A stretch of 64,000 nucleotides of DNA from Gyrodactylus bullatarudis. Taxonomy: Eukaryota > Platyhelminthes > Monogenea > Gyrodactylidea > Gyrodactylidae. The position numbers and the translations under genes were made by a program. The stretch covers positions 195,800 to 259,799 of the forward strand of contig SSNU01000063.1 in the NCBI GenBank assembly GCA_012064415.1, written 5' to 3'. Shown one piece after another: positions 36,317-48,315 of this stretch. Position 1 is the first letter of the stretch. Every line of letters starts with the position of its first letter. Below the pieces are notes generated by a model. That model made no database searches. It was not told the DNA's origin and was given only the letters and a program-made list of their open reading frames with translations.

Positions 36317-37030
36317 AGATAGAGAATATAGTTGCTCCCCCAAAATTTGTTTTATACTCAATCAAATAACTTTGTAAAACCATACAATGTAGAAGAAATT
36401 CTGAAAATTTAAATTTGATAAGACAGTTTTACTATATTTTATAATACAAGAATTGTAAATAAAAAAATCAGATAAAACTTCAATGTAAGTATTTTTATAA
36501 ATATACAAATCCCTGTTATTGTCTATACTGATTTAATCATTTATTATAAATCCTTCAGTTTTATACAAAATTATTGTGCTAATCAAAATGAACCAATCAG
36601 AATCGAGAAAAAATAAATCGAGAAAAATTGAGTGAAATCACTAATGAAAAAACCTTGAATAACTTCTGAACGAAAAAAGATAAATGGTCATGCTAGGTAT
36701 CATTGGATAGAGAAATAAATTTTACATCCTTTCCCTCTTTAAAATTTGAGATTTTATCAAAATAAGATAGCCTGTTCAAGGGTAAAAACAAAAAATTGCA
36801 TGGCATTTTTCGCTAATTTTTTATCTTTTTTCAACTTTAAGACCAATTTTGAGGATGATCCATTCTAAAAGCACGTTTGAACTTATAAGTATAATATAGA
36901 AAATTTTACGCTCTTTCAAATGATATCAAATTTGACTCTGAGATGTCTAAGGATCAAGTCGAAAAATAGATTTATTCAAGTCCCGATTATGAAAATTGTG
37001 CTATTTCGGTTTTTCGCGAATTGCGCAAAA
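36317..37030. other. non-coding sequence
   Basis: No feature recognised. Confidence 0.4.
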
Positions 37031-37146
37031 ACTGAGCAACTTATGAAATTTTTGTAAGCATATTCAGAATTTGCGTAAAATTTTACACTATAATCAGTTT
37101 TTCACAAAAATTTATCGCAAAATTTTTTTTTAATTTCCCTCAGTGT
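37031..37146. repeat. dispersed repeat, copy 2 (with 19981-20121)
   Basis: Same landmark blocks as copy 1, with an intervening deletion. Confidence 0.6.
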
Positions 37147-39090
37147 TATCGTAGCAATAATTCTTGTTTTCTCATTTTCCGTCGATGTACTTTATTGATT
37201 TGAAAAGAATTTTTTTAATCGAAATAATGAAATTAAAGAATCAATAAATTCATGCCTCTATCCTCGTAAGTGTTGGAGATAAAGCAGCCTATTAACCATA
37301 CATAGCTAGCGGGTAATTTAAATAAAAAAGCTTGTCTACAACATCTTAAATGACTTTAAATTTTATTCGTATAAACTTTTTATCAGAAAAGATAAATCTA
37401 TTTATCTCATTTCAATAGAACCTGATTGGGTAGAGAATAGAAATTTGCCAAAAATTTCGAAATTGCCCAACAAAGGTTTAAAATAATGATATAAGAATCC
37501 ATGATTTCAAATCAAGAAACTTATTGATTCACTCATCAAGAAATGTTTACCAGCATGGATCATTGAAGAAGAGAATATTTCAAATTTATAAACAAATATC
37601 TATTCTACTTATCTTGCTTCCTTATTGAAAGAGATGACTGATTTCTTTCTGTGATTATTGATACATTATTCTGAAGAGTTGAGAACTGCTCTACATTTTA
37701 AGATATTTTAAATCTGATACAGAAAGATTATTAGAACTTTAAGATAATTTTGAAAATGCTTTAAGGTAACTACTCTAAATTGTTTTTTTTTAATACAGAT
37801 GATTTAAATTCAAATCTGATTGGCTGCAAAATTTGAATTAATTTTCCAAAAATTCTAACTTGCCATAAAATATGAAGCATTAACCCTGGAAAATCAATAC
37901 AAATGGGGTCCATACTTTTTGAGGTAAAGAGACGATTTTCATTGCTGAATAATTTGCTAGCCTCAAAAATAACCCCTAACACGATGATTTTGAAGATTTG
38001 TTATTTTACGTTAATTAATTTTCCATAATTTTATTCGGTTTACTTTTAAGTAATTTATGCGATATTTTTTTGGTAACATTTTTTTAATTTGTAGATCTTA
38101 AAAAATAATTTCAAGGCTCTATTACTAATAGTTTAACTTCTCTAGTTTTAGATTCTCTAGTAAATATTTATTTTGAACTTGACACATATTTTCTTCCATC
38201 ATCGAGGTACTTTTATTTTGATGTTCACAGTGTCTCTTCTTCAAAGAAGCTAAACGAAAATTTCTTTGCTACGCATAAATTAATAATCATGAAGCATTCG
38301 AGGCACATACTTGGAATTATTAATCAATAAAGTGATAAAAGTATTTTCTCTTGATTATCTAACATCTGGTGTCCTTAGCAATTTTCACATTCATCAGATA
38401 AAAAAGTTAAGATTTTAGATTAATCTTGAAAAAAAACAGTGATCTATACTCTTTAAACTGAACTTTTGTGGAATCTTCATAGTCATTATTCATTGAGCTC
38501 ATTGAGAAACAGGTAGCATAGATAGAAGAAGGAGGTAATCTCAAGCGCATGGCCAGTCACTTGCTTCGTATCTATTAAAGTAGAACTTGTTAACTAATTT
38601 GTTGAGCAGAAATCGATATTGAGGTGAAAATATATGCATTTTGAATTATGTATAGTTTTATTTGAATACTCTTAATGTCAATCAATAAAATGATTTATTT
38701 GTTTATTTAGTTTAACTCTTTCTTCACTCTTATTTTATGAAAAAAAAATGAATTTATGGGATTCATCAATATACCAACAAGTACTCGTCGAAAAGTCAAA
38801 CAAGAATGAATTTCACTTGAAAATTCAATTTAAATGTTCGTCACAGTAATTACCCTGATTTTGATCGGTCGCTTACAAGTAGACATACAATAAAAGGTTT
38901 TTTAGAGTGCCTTTGAAGAGAAACTTCAATGTTCCTATGAAAAAAGAACTTGCCTTTTATATACTCAGATGCTTTTGAACTTTCTAAAACCTCGTACGTT
39001 TGTATATTACACTCTAATTTCTTCGGACTAGGTCGGCAACTGAATTTCGGTTCCGATTGTATTTAAATAAATATGTAACAATATTTAGGG
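37147..39090. other. AT-rich sequence with a TTAACCC fragment
   Basis: Near 37875-37925 a TTAACCCTGG motif and an AATCAATACAAATGGGGTCC block match 10915-11010 and 21840-21905. No gene is recognised. Confidence 0.4.
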
Positions 39091-39215
39091 AAATTTACAC
39101 TTGCAGTATCATTTTTTTCGTTTATTCCAGTTACAGTATAATAGACCGATGTTTTTTTACACTTATAGTATCATTATTTCCTTCATCAGTATCAATAGAT
39201 GAAATAATTTCAGAA
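39091..39215. repeat. dispersed repeat, copy 1 (with 52845-52980)
   Basis: Shared sequence of about 120 bp with only a small insertion difference. Landmarks are GGGAAATTTACACTTGCAG, AGTATAATAGACCGATG and GATGAAATAATTTCAGAAAC. The 70-codon frame here is repeat sequence. Confidence 0.75.
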
Positions 39216-39350
39216 ACATGCCAATATATCCTTTCACTAATAGTATCAATGATTATGAAAATTGATTAACACAGTTTCATTTCACATTATTTTTCCGAAA
39301 AAAATGATGATTTTCCAATACAAACTCGGCAATATTTTGGATACGTATAT

Positions 39351-39990
39351 AAATCTAATTGACATGAAGATAAGAATTTACTATTTTTACAAAAAACTCA
39401 ATATTTTTCTCCGGATTCACAGAAAAAATAACATTTTAAATTCTAAATTGGAACGAGCTAATAAGATGTGAATATTCGAAAAAAAATTAATCTGACCAAA
39501 ATTAGGCCAATTTTTGAATTTTGAAAATGCACCAAATTAGCGCTTTTTCCACTTTTGAACCCAATATTTTTTTCGATGTTTCAAAGCAGTTAAATACTGA
39601 TATTTGGGATCAACAATATAGAAAGAATTCACCTGCAGAAGTTTACTGAAATTCGTCATTACTGTGGGATATCGAACCATTTGAATTCTTCGATTATCAC
39701 GTAGGGAAATTATCCAAAATCTGGAAGTTTAACTTTTTCTCGGAACCAGTAAGATCTTCGTTATCTCTATGGCCAAATTCGAATCCTTTGTCTAATCACT
39801 GGACAGCTTTGAAATATCGAAATCGATTTAAATTTTGAGCTTAATAGAGTGGAAATTGGTGCATTTTCAAATCCAAAAATTGGCCTAATTTTGGTGAGAT
39901 TGAAATAATGTTAAAAAAATTATTATTTTCTATGAATCCGGACTTTTTGTAAAAATAGTAAGTTCTCATCTTCATGTCAACTAGCTTTAG
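39351..39990. mobile_element. foldback element, near-identical to 44829-45553
   Basis: The termini are CTAATTGACATGAAGATAAG on the left and the complement of AGCTAGTTGACATGAAGATG on the right. Most of the left half is identical to the element at 44829-45553, which implies recent movement or conversion. It is shorter than that copy because of an internal deletion near 39795. Confidence 0.8.
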
Positions 39991-40584
39991 ATATCCATTT
40001 GAGTCTAACTTGATGGACTTGTTAGAATTCGGATAAGCAAGTGTCACTGGTCTACATCTCTTATAGAATTGAAAATCTTCATCAATTCATAGAGTTCATA
40101 TGGATATAGTTATTACACAGCGGCCAAACCTGGCTATAAGGTTAATTAATCTAAATTTATTGAAGATTTCAGATTTTATTATGTGTCAAATAACTTTCAT
40201 TAATGAATTTATCAATTAGAAGGTTCTTAGAGAAGTTGAAAGTAATAATACTGATAACTAATTTCAGTTGATCATTCTTAAGTCTTTTTATCAGTTGTAG
40301 ACGATATTTTCTGTTGTTGTAAGAATTTGAATAAGCACACATAGTATCATATCATTTCTTATTATGCAATGGTACACAAATAACCATGAAACAGATAAAT
40401 TTCTAGGGTACATTTGTCAAAATGAATGATTAAGTAGGTTGGTGTGTTGCTCTCAAGTGTTTTGCTGGTCAATTTCATATCAAGGAATCTTCTTCTCTTG
40501 TTGACAAATTGAATTTTCTTCTTAAAAGTTCTTTGGGATGTCTAAAATATTTTTGATATTTCGTGAATAATTCCAATCAAACTT
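39991..40584. other. non-coding sequence
   Basis: No feature recognised. Confidence 0.4.
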
Positions 40585-40803
40585 GTTAATATGAAGATGG
40601 GAATTTATGATTTTTATAAAATTCTCAATTTTTTTATCAAGAAATCGAATTTGATCAAGATATTTTGAAATCAATTTTAAGCAAAATACTTAAATTTGAA
40701 ATCTTGAAGTAGCACCAAATTCCCATTTTTAAACTTTGAGTTGACATTTTTTTGTTGATTTCAATGTGAGAGAGTGATCAAACGTTGATTTTTAGGATCA
40801 CAA
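40585..40803. repeat. foldback family, left arm only
   Basis: Begins TTGTTAATATGAAGATGGG and follows the arm consensus up to TTTTTAGGATCACAAATG, where the large palindrome begins. Confidence 0.65.
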
Positions 40804-40982
40804 ATGAAAAAAATTTTAATGTTGTTCTTCCTCAGATTGAATTGATGCGATTCTTTATGTTTAAAAGCCCCCGGTCTCTTTATTATTCAGATTTCTTAAT
40901 GCAAAAAGTGAGGCGGCAAATTTCCTATATTTTAGCGTAATAATTTATCCCCAAATCAAATAAATCATCAGTTTAGTTTCTA

Positions 40983-41506
40983 TTAACCCTTCATTGCCTG
41001 TTGTTATTCTAATTTGAATTGAAATACTTTTTAAATACCTCTCACCAAGAATATGTATACTAGACTTGGATGAAATTTCGTAAAACTGATGAAACCGCTT
41101 GTAATTTTGTTAAAATAATTCTTCTTAATATTCTCTTGATTTATATTTTCATTAATATTTTACATTCAAGATATAAAAAACAATTTAAATAAAAAATTAA
41201 AACTATTTATAACTGCATAAAATTAATAAAATCCAATATAGTTAACAAAAATCAAAATAAAAAACGTTCAAAATTTGAAAATTTCCAAAATTTTGCTTAT
41301 ATGATACAGGAATCATTTAAACAGTTGACTCAGCCAGACATGGTGGAATGATTTAGAAATAGCTCAAAGATTATTTGAACAAAATTACAAGCGGTTTCAT
41401 CAGTTTTACGAAATTTCATCCAAGTCTAGTATACATATTCTTGGTGAGAGGTATTTAAAAAGTATTTCAATTCAAATTAGAATAACAACAGGCAATGAAG
41501 GGTTAA
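40983..41506. mobile_element. piggyBac-like MITE
   Basis: Both ends read TTAACCCTTCATTGCCTGTT in inverse orientation, each with the TTAA target motif. At 524 bp and without an ORF, it would depend on a transposase made elsewhere. Confidence 0.7.
41061..41428. mobile_element. TAGACTTGG-family MITE
   Basis: The termini TAGACTTGGATGAAATTTCG and complement are of the same family as 16403-16801. The flanks form the palindrome GTATAC on both sides, so the target duplication length cannot be settled here. Confidence 0.75.
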
Positions 41507-41687
41507 TAGAAACTAAACTGATGATTTATTTGATTTGGGGATAAATTATTACGCTAAAATATAGGAAATTTGCCGCCTCACTTTTTGCATTAAGAAATCT
41601 GAATAATAAAGAGACCGGGGGCTTTTAAACATAAAGAATCGCATCAATTCAATCTGAGGAAGAACAACATTAAAATTTTTTTCATTT

Positions 41688-42699
41688 CTGAAATTACTTG
41701 ATTTACTATCTCTGGTCAAACAAATTTTATTTAGAATATTCTTCAGACAATAAACAAACAATGCTGAGGAAATTTATCGCCTACTCGACTAATTCAACTT
41801 TCAATTTTAACCCTCTCGTTACCGGAGGTCGTGTATAAATGTTTACTAATTATAATCAGTAGAGCGTCAAAAATATAACCTAAAAACCTCATTTATTGGC
41901 GCTTATAAAAAGGCACTTTTTTATTTCCCTACTACTTAAAAGTCAATTTTAATGAATAAGAAATGATTTGCTTTGGTTGGCAGTGCAACATCAAATATTA
42001 CAATATAGATCTCCCATTCTAGATTCTAGGAATACATTGGGTCAGGATTCGATAAAATACTTTATTTATATGGACTTGGTGTTGGAGTTTTTGGCATGCT
42101 TAAAATAATATAGAATAAAGCATGCTTCATGATGTAATCAAAATGTCAATCATGAGAAATCAAAGAATGAATTTCATTGGTCAACAAGATTAGGTATGGG
42201 GATATTCTATGCAAAGTATACATTATTTATAAATATAGTTGGCATCTTTTTTATGAATTTTATTTTGATCCAAAGAAAAAGATAGTTTAGCATAGTTACT
42301 AGCCTAATTACCTTTCAAGAAACCTTTCAATATCACGAGGCAAACTTTCCCCACAAGAAGAAAAAAAGTAAATTATATTTCAATTTTTTGAAGTTTGAGT
42401 TACTTTTTTGTCGATTTCAAAGTGATTTAAAGTTGACATTTATCACTAAATTTAATTGGATAATGAGGCTCCTTGTCCAAACCTGATCCTTAAAATCAAC
42501 TTTTTATCACTCTTTGTAATCAGCAAAAAATTGAAATTCTGACATTTGCTTGTAATTTTCATAAACATCAGTGAGCCTGTAATAATTATTTTTCGAAATA
42601 TAAAAAAGGGGTCTTGTTCCATAGCTTCAAATTTTAGTTAAGCATGTAAGGGAGAAAATCATCACACTCTTGCATTAGATTTTCAACTTGAAATTGATA
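41688..42699. other. AT-rich sequence, nothing firm
   Basis: A TTAACCCTCTCGTTACCGGA motif at 41811-41830 may be another piggyBac-like end. No gene is recognised. Confidence 0.35.
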
Positions 42700-42714
42700 C
42701 TTTTAGATTGAAAT

Positions 42715-42906
42715 TTTAACTTGAAAGAATGTCAATATATCGCGAAAGAAGCCTGGAATAATTCCAGTACGATCAAAAATTGCTTCAGCAGTGTGAAGAA
42801 TATCAACAAGCCTAATGCCGAAAATGCTTTAAACCTCAATCATGAAATAAGCTTGTTGCATGATTATTTAAAAGCAGAGAAGAAGAATGGACTTCTTGAT
42901 AAATAG
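42715..42906 (+). pseudogene. possible pogo/Tigger-like transposase fragment
   Basis: The frame reads LKECQYIAKEAWNNSSTIKN then CFSSVKNINKP, ending at TAG about 30 residues later. The A-W-x(4-5)-TI-x-NCF motif is typical of the region just after the DDE domain in Tigger/jerky (CENP-B-like) transposases. It is short, lacks an ATG and stands alone, so the call is tentative. Confidence 0.4.
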
Positions 42907-43897
42907 AAAAAAATTTCTCTATGGCAGAAAATTGAGATTAAATGATATTTTTGATTTCAAGAATAAAAATTTAAAGACAAATTGAAATTTTTTCTTTAGT
43001 TCAGTAAGGTAGAAGTTTAAGTTGGGGATAGAGACTGTGAAAATGATTGAATCTTGGACAGAAAATTATACTTTGTTCTGATTGATTATTGTGTTTCTCT
43101 AATTCTATTGGTCTACCGAATGAGAGCAGACAGGTATAAATATAAAAATGAGGTCAAGAATATTCATCCTGTGAGCTATCATGTGTGTAATCAACTGTAC
43201 TCTAATACCCCTTTTGATGATATAGTCATGAAAATTCATCATTAAGTACGAGTTTTTGATTGAAACATTAATAAATCATAAATTCTCATCTTCATACTGT
43301 ATTAACTAGCTTCATACAATCAATTTATACTTCATGTGAAATTTGATTTTCTCGCTAGACTATGACAAGATCAGATTCTTATTAGAATTACAACACTGCT
43401 GAAAACGTTCTTTCTCAGTAGGGCTGGGTTGTAATTTCTTGAGTGAAAGATTTCATCAAATTTATTTGAATAATGCACTTGGAGAGTTTTTTTTACATTT
43501 CTACTAAAGAAAATTATTCTATAAGACGACAACATAACACTGTTGAGATAGACTTTGTAGCGGAAAATGAAGAAAATTTTCTTCAAGATAAGATAAATCT
43601 TTCTAAAGAGTAGAGTTGTCATGAAAATCGATTAGGTAATAAATTTGAAATATTTTTGGATTATCTTATATTTACCCAAATCAACATTTCTTTTTTATTC
43701 TGTGGGATACTAAATGTAAAGCTGGTTAGACAGAAAGATTTTTTCAGTTTGTAGCGAATTCTCAAAGTGATTAACTAAAAGTCTACTTTATTTATTCGCG
43801 TTAGATATGAATATGATCGTAGATTTGACCTTATATATTTGTGAAACAATTTCATTGTATACAAAATAAGTTCACCTGATATTTATTAATCAAGAGG
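42907..43897. other. non-coding, with one foldback terminus
   Basis: The right-terminal motif of the foldback family (complement of AGCTAGTTAATACAGTATGA) lies at 43280-43316. Frames at 43054-43245 and 43371-43622 have no recognisable content. Confidence 0.4.
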
Positions 43898-44536
43898 ATG
43901 GTTTCAAAGATTGGTGAAGCATTCAAGAACATTTCATCGAAATTACGTCCCTCAAAATTGCTGACCCCAGAAGAGTGCAAACACAAGATTAATGATCTCA
44001 AGAATTCCATGATATTTGAAATAGAAAGTCTCTTGAACTACATGAATAGTACAGATGTTAATCATGAAGAATTCTTTCAGCGTGTTAACCGATTATACTT
44101 TTATTTGAAAAATGAATTTGAGAGGTTGGAAAAGCGTATCGGCATTGAGACGGAATATCAAAGTGAATTGGTGACAGTAGTCAAAGATGTGAAATCGGAA
44201 CTAGAAGCGTTATATTTGATTGTCCATCAAAAGATGAAGTTGAAAGATCAAGATTTCCACCAGTTCATGGATGAAGTTAATCGTCATGAACACTTGATCA
44301 TGTACTCTTTCATGAGTTTACACGACATGGCAAAAAGGAAGGCGACAACAAAAATGTTCATGGAAAAGCATTTGAGAAGTGTTGAAGACGAATGGAATCA
44401 GTGTCTTCTCAAGTTGAATGAAAAGTACTCGAATCTTTATCCTGCTAATTTGGTTGTTCTTGGAGAATTAGATGAAAGGGTTAAGAGAAATATGGCTAAT
44501 TCTAGTAAACTTATCTTGGATGCAATAAAAAAATAA
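43898..44536 (+). CDS. unrecognised helical protein, 212 aa, single exon
   Basis: A clean ATG-to-TAA frame with codon use clearly less AT-driven than its flanks. Sequence starts MVSKIGEAFKNISSKLRPSK. Nearly the whole length is predicted helical by eye: charged heptad-like runs at about residues 25-100 (LKNSMIFEIESLL, YLKNEFERLEKRIG, VKDVKSELEALYLIV) and 110-205. There is no signal peptide, membrane helix or Cys cluster. It could be a coiled-coil or spectrin-like bundle protein; I recognise no family. The stop codon overlaps AATAAA-type sequence (44524-44537), so the poly(A) signal may be built into the gene end. A recent foldback element lies 290 bp downstream. Confidence 0.75.
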   Translation: MVSKIGEAFKNISSKLRPSKLLTPEECKHKINDLKNSMIFEIESLLNYMNSTDVNHEEFFQRVNRLYFYLKNEFERLEKRIGIETEYQSELVTVVKDVKSELEALYLIVHQKMKLKDQDFHQFMDEVNRHEHLIMYSFMSLHDMAKRKATTKMFMEKHLRSVEDEWNQCLLKLNEKYSNLYPANLVVLGELDERVKRNMANSSKLILDAIKK

Positions 44537-44724
44537 ATTCAGAATATTCAATGATTCTATTCTAATATTTATAACTTCAACCCTTCAGTTATACTCAAAC
44601 GTGTTCAGTAGAGATGGAACTTGTCATATTTACAATTTTTAACACGGGCCTAATTCAGCTCCTTTGAATGATTTTAATGATCTAGGGTCAAACATAAGAT
44701 CTAAACTAATGAAAAGTGCAGTAC

Positions 44725-44790
44725 CTATACTTAGAACGAAATATTTCTAGTAACCTTTGTAAGTATAGGTAATATATCCCTATTTTCTTG
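44725..44790. repeat. fragment shared with 17940-18010
   Basis: AGAACGAAATATTTCTAGTA and the following AACCTTTGTA match the right flank of the small inverted repeat at 17879-17974. Confidence 0.6.
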
Positions 44791-44828
44791 CTAGTATTTT
44801 TGAATTCCTTTCCTTGCCGATTGAAATA

Positions 44829-45553
44829 TAAACCTAATTGACATGAAGATAAGAATTTACTATTTTTACAAAAAACTCAATATTTTTCTCCGGATTCACA
44901 GAAAAAATAACATTTTAAATTCTAAATTGGAACGAGCTAATAAGATGTGAATATTCGAAAAAAAATTAATCTGACCAAAATTAGGCCAATTTTTGAATTT
45001 TGAAAATGCACCAAATTAGCGCTTTTTCCACTTTTGAACCCAATATTTTTTTCGATGTTTCAAAGCAGTTAAATACTGATATTTGGGATCAACAATATAG
45101 AAAGAATTCGAATTCACCTGCAGAAGTTTACTGAAATTCGTCATTACTGTGGGATATCGAACCATTTGAATTCTTCGATTATCACGTAGGGAAATTATCC
45201 AAAATCTGGAAGTTTAACTTTTTCTCCAAAACAGTAAGATCTTCGTTATCTCTATGGCCAAATTCGAATTCTTTGTCTAATGTTGATCCCAAATACCTGC
45301 ATATAACTTCTTTGAATCGTCGAAATCGATAAAAATTTTGAGCTTAAAAGTTAAAAGAGTGGAAATTGGTGCATTTTCAAATCCAAAAATTGGTCTTATT
45401 TTGGATTTTTTTCGGAATTTTTTCGAATATCCACAACTTATTAGATCATTCCAATTTAGAATTCATAAAATTATTTTTTTCTATGAATCCGGAAAAAATA
45501 TTGGACTTTTTGTAAAAATAGTAAATTCTCATCTTCATGTCAATTAGGTTTAT
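44829..45553. mobile_element. foldback element with both termini, recent copy
   Basis: The termini are ATAAACCTAATTGACATGAA on the left and its complement on the right. The arms include CTCCGGATTCACAGAAAAAA. The near-identical left half at 39351 makes this one of the youngest-looking families. The 69-codon frame 45338-45547 is arm sequence. Confidence 0.8.
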
Positions 45554-47301
45554 GTCCATTTTGCAATTCCTTCAAATCTTTGTAGCTTTATCAGTTTGGC
45601 AAATTTCTGAACGAATTAAGGTTTAAATCAAAGGCCAAAAATCTGAACTTGGATTATGTTTTATTTATATTTTTCGCCAAAAATTTTTTTCTTCTTGATC
45701 TGATTCTTGAGTTCAAAAAATTTCTAACTAGTCAAATAAACTTTTTATGAAAATATTGTTTAAAATACTAATTTGATGTTTTGATCCACGTTCTGAGATC
45801 TGATCTTGATCAAAATTATTAAAAAAAATTATCTAAATCAATTATCTACAATACTCGATAAAACAAACAAGAAAAAAAAGTTTGATGTGCACTGCTTAAA
45901 AAGATATCAAGAGAATTTATTGCACATTAAGGCAATGTTTCTGAGTTTAATCAAGCCTGATTATTGATCATTAATTGTCACATGATTTCTTGAGGTCTGA
46001 TAGATCTTTTCATCAAACTAATGAATCTCAGAAGTTCAATATGAAAAAGAACACGATTAAAAGGATCCCCTTTATACATTTAGAGATCATTTTATATTAG
46101 ATTGAAATCTCGTGTTATTTTTCATCCCATTTGTATTGAAAACCCCATAAGAAAAATAAATATTTTGGACGAGGGTCAATATCGATTTCCATTCTATATT
46201 TAAAAAAAATCTAATTTAAGCTTCTAGATGATCAATAATAATTTAAATTCATATTTTACCAGGTTATACTAATTTTCTACAAGATAATTTTTTGCATGCT
46301 TAGAAGTACAATGAGTTGGATAGATAACGCCTCTCGAAATAAACCTTTCTGTTCCAAATCTCAAAAACAAGTAAGATTAGAGTATTTTTTCAACTATTGA
46401 GAGTGAAACAAATCTATCTGTTACCGTTAATCTTGTTACTCTTGATAGTCTTAAGACTATCTGATAGCTCGTAAAACTTGTTATCAGGCTTCAAAAATAA
46501 TAAGTTTGAGATCGAAATATGAATTTCGGCATATTATCAGAAAAGGTCCAAATGGCTTTAAATGGTGAAAAAAGTAGTCCTTCAAATACATTCCTCATTT
46601 TAAGAATAGACGTGAATCAACAAATGAAAATACGTGATGAGAAGAAATTTATAGTAAGATCACTAACTAGTTATTCTTGAAACTCGGTAACAAATTTGAC
46701 GAACAATTGAGATAAAATCCTTACGTAAAATTAATACTGTTGGCTGAATTTCAACACTTGATACGTCTTATTCTCTGGAATCCATGAGTATCGCATGGCA
46801 CTGTATAAGAAGTCTCAATTTCAGACCCTACACAATTGGATTGTTTGATGAAAAATCTTCATAGCCTTAACAAAGCCTTATTTAATTCAAATTTATTTCA
46901 GTCAGCCAATCTTATTACCAAGAATAAAGATCAGCAAACTATATTTTATAGCTGAATATCTTGTTAATCTTGTTACCGAGTAACAAGTTTAACAAACCAA
47001 TCCGTTAGTCTTAAGATTATCAGACCTCTTTTGGATTGGAAGCCCGATAGTATCTCTCAAATTTCAATTTTTTAACAAGTTTGAAAATTTCAAATCTCTT
47101 TTTGTAGCTGTCAGGCACGGTGCAAGAGATTTTCCGTACATTTTTATGTATAAAAATAGCTGAAATTTATATAACTGCTTTGAAGATTAAAGAAAATGTT
47201 TTTAAAACAATCAAAAACGGTAAAAAATATGGCTTCTTTTATATTTTATTAGATAATTATTCAAATTTCATTAAGGATTCTTGAGAAAAAAAACCAAAGT
47301 C
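45554..47301. other. AT-rich sequence with a small palindrome
   Basis: GATAGTCTTAAGACTATC near 46444-46461 is a perfect 18-bp palindrome. A segment near 45575-45660 resembles 48475-48560 (TTTATCAGTTTGGCAAATTT type). No gene is recognised. Confidence 0.4.
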
Positions 47302-47436
47302 ATGATGATTAGTGTGAAAAATAAACAATACGATAATGATAAACTGCCTAATCGGCCACAGTCGAATTATACTCCCAGAAATAACCTCAGAAATACTTTT
47401 ACAGACTCCGATAATGACGAAAAGATTCCAGCGTGA
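47302..47436 (+). pseudogene. duplicated piece of coiled-coil gene exon 1
   Basis: About 115 bp (47320-47432) match 51543-51655 at roughly 95%, in the same reading frame. The copy reads KQYDNDKLPNRPQSNY then TPRNNLRNTFTDSDNDEK, ends at TGA, and has an ATG at 47302. Differences from the parent are few (I to T, H to L, V to I). It is probably a partial gene duplicate about 4 kb upstream of the source. Whether the 44-codon frame is expressed is unknown. Confidence 0.65.
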
Positions 47437-47930
47437 AAAAATTGATTATTTTTATTTTCTTTCATGTTTGATCATAAAGATTTCTGAATTTCTCTCTGAT
47501 TCGTTTCCTAGAAATCTACTCATTTCAAATTATTATTTTTCTTGTAATCAGAGCATAAAACCTTTGAGTAAATGGATTCTCTTCTAACGAAACTAATTTG
47601 AAATTGCTAGTATAAATTTTTACCAATCAAAGTTTAACAGAAATAACCTAGTATGAAAATTATTTTTTATCATAAGAATCAATTACATCTCTGCAAAATC
47701 AGTTTTCAATACTTCTACTCAATCGTAGATCTGAAATAACAAACTATAAGATGGGATCATTATCCTTTTTCATCATTCATCATAAGATTCAACTTTTAAA
47801 GAGCTTATTTCATTTTTTGATTTCGAATCTTAAACATTGTCACACTAATCACTATAACAATCACTGTCATTTTTATAATCCTTATTTTTTAAGAAATACT
47901 ACACCTTTCTCTCCTTTTTCTTTTTATACA

Positions 47931-48061
47931 GATAGACCAATACAAGCCAGAATACAACATAGTAAGGTAGCAAGCGAACAACGTTATAGTCAATCTATGC
48001 CGAACAGCTCCCTGAAGAACTACTTGGTTCGAAATTATGACACTAATCAGAGATTATTCTA
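47931..48061 (+). CDS. possible terminal exon
   Basis: A long pyrimidine run ending TTTTTATACAG precedes a frame reading RPIQARIQHSKVASEQRYSQ then SMPNSSLKNYLVRNY and a stop. Composition is protein-like and unlike the surroundings. No upstream exon could be joined with confidence; the duplicate exon piece at 47302-47436 is in the same orientation and could belong to the same copied locus. A 20-bp part (ATGCYGAACAGCTCCCTGAA) recurs near 59607-59626. Confidence 0.3.
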
Positions 48062-48315
48062 ACGATTTCAAGGCAGAATTTTATATTTCTATAGATTCTG
48101 CATCCCCATTTAAAAGCTATAAGAAAACCATCAAGTCAACTCAATAAAAATTTAAATATAACTTTTCATGATTGACATCTTTTCATGAGTTCTATGAGAA
48201 AGATAATAATTTAATCTAAAATAAGAAACTTAAAAATTCAATAATTTGGTCCTCTTACCGTGAATCAGACTCTTCTCATAGAATGAAATTCAAATTTTAA
48301 AAATTATTATAAATT

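Larger units (their letters stand above)
40804..41687. mobile_element. large palindrome with near-perfect arms of about 310 bp
   Basis: The arms 40804-41111 and 41378-41687 are inverse complements with very few differences around a 267-bp centre. Within them lie, symmetrically, a TTAA-bounded element (40983-41506) and a TAGACTTGG-ended element (41061-41428). The minus-strand open frame at 41549-41761 is arm sequence without recognised content. Confidence 0.85.

Noticed and set aside
41549..41761. 70-codon minus-strand frame
   Set aside because: It is arm sequence of the large palindrome; the mirrored arm at 40830-40940 carries the same bases.
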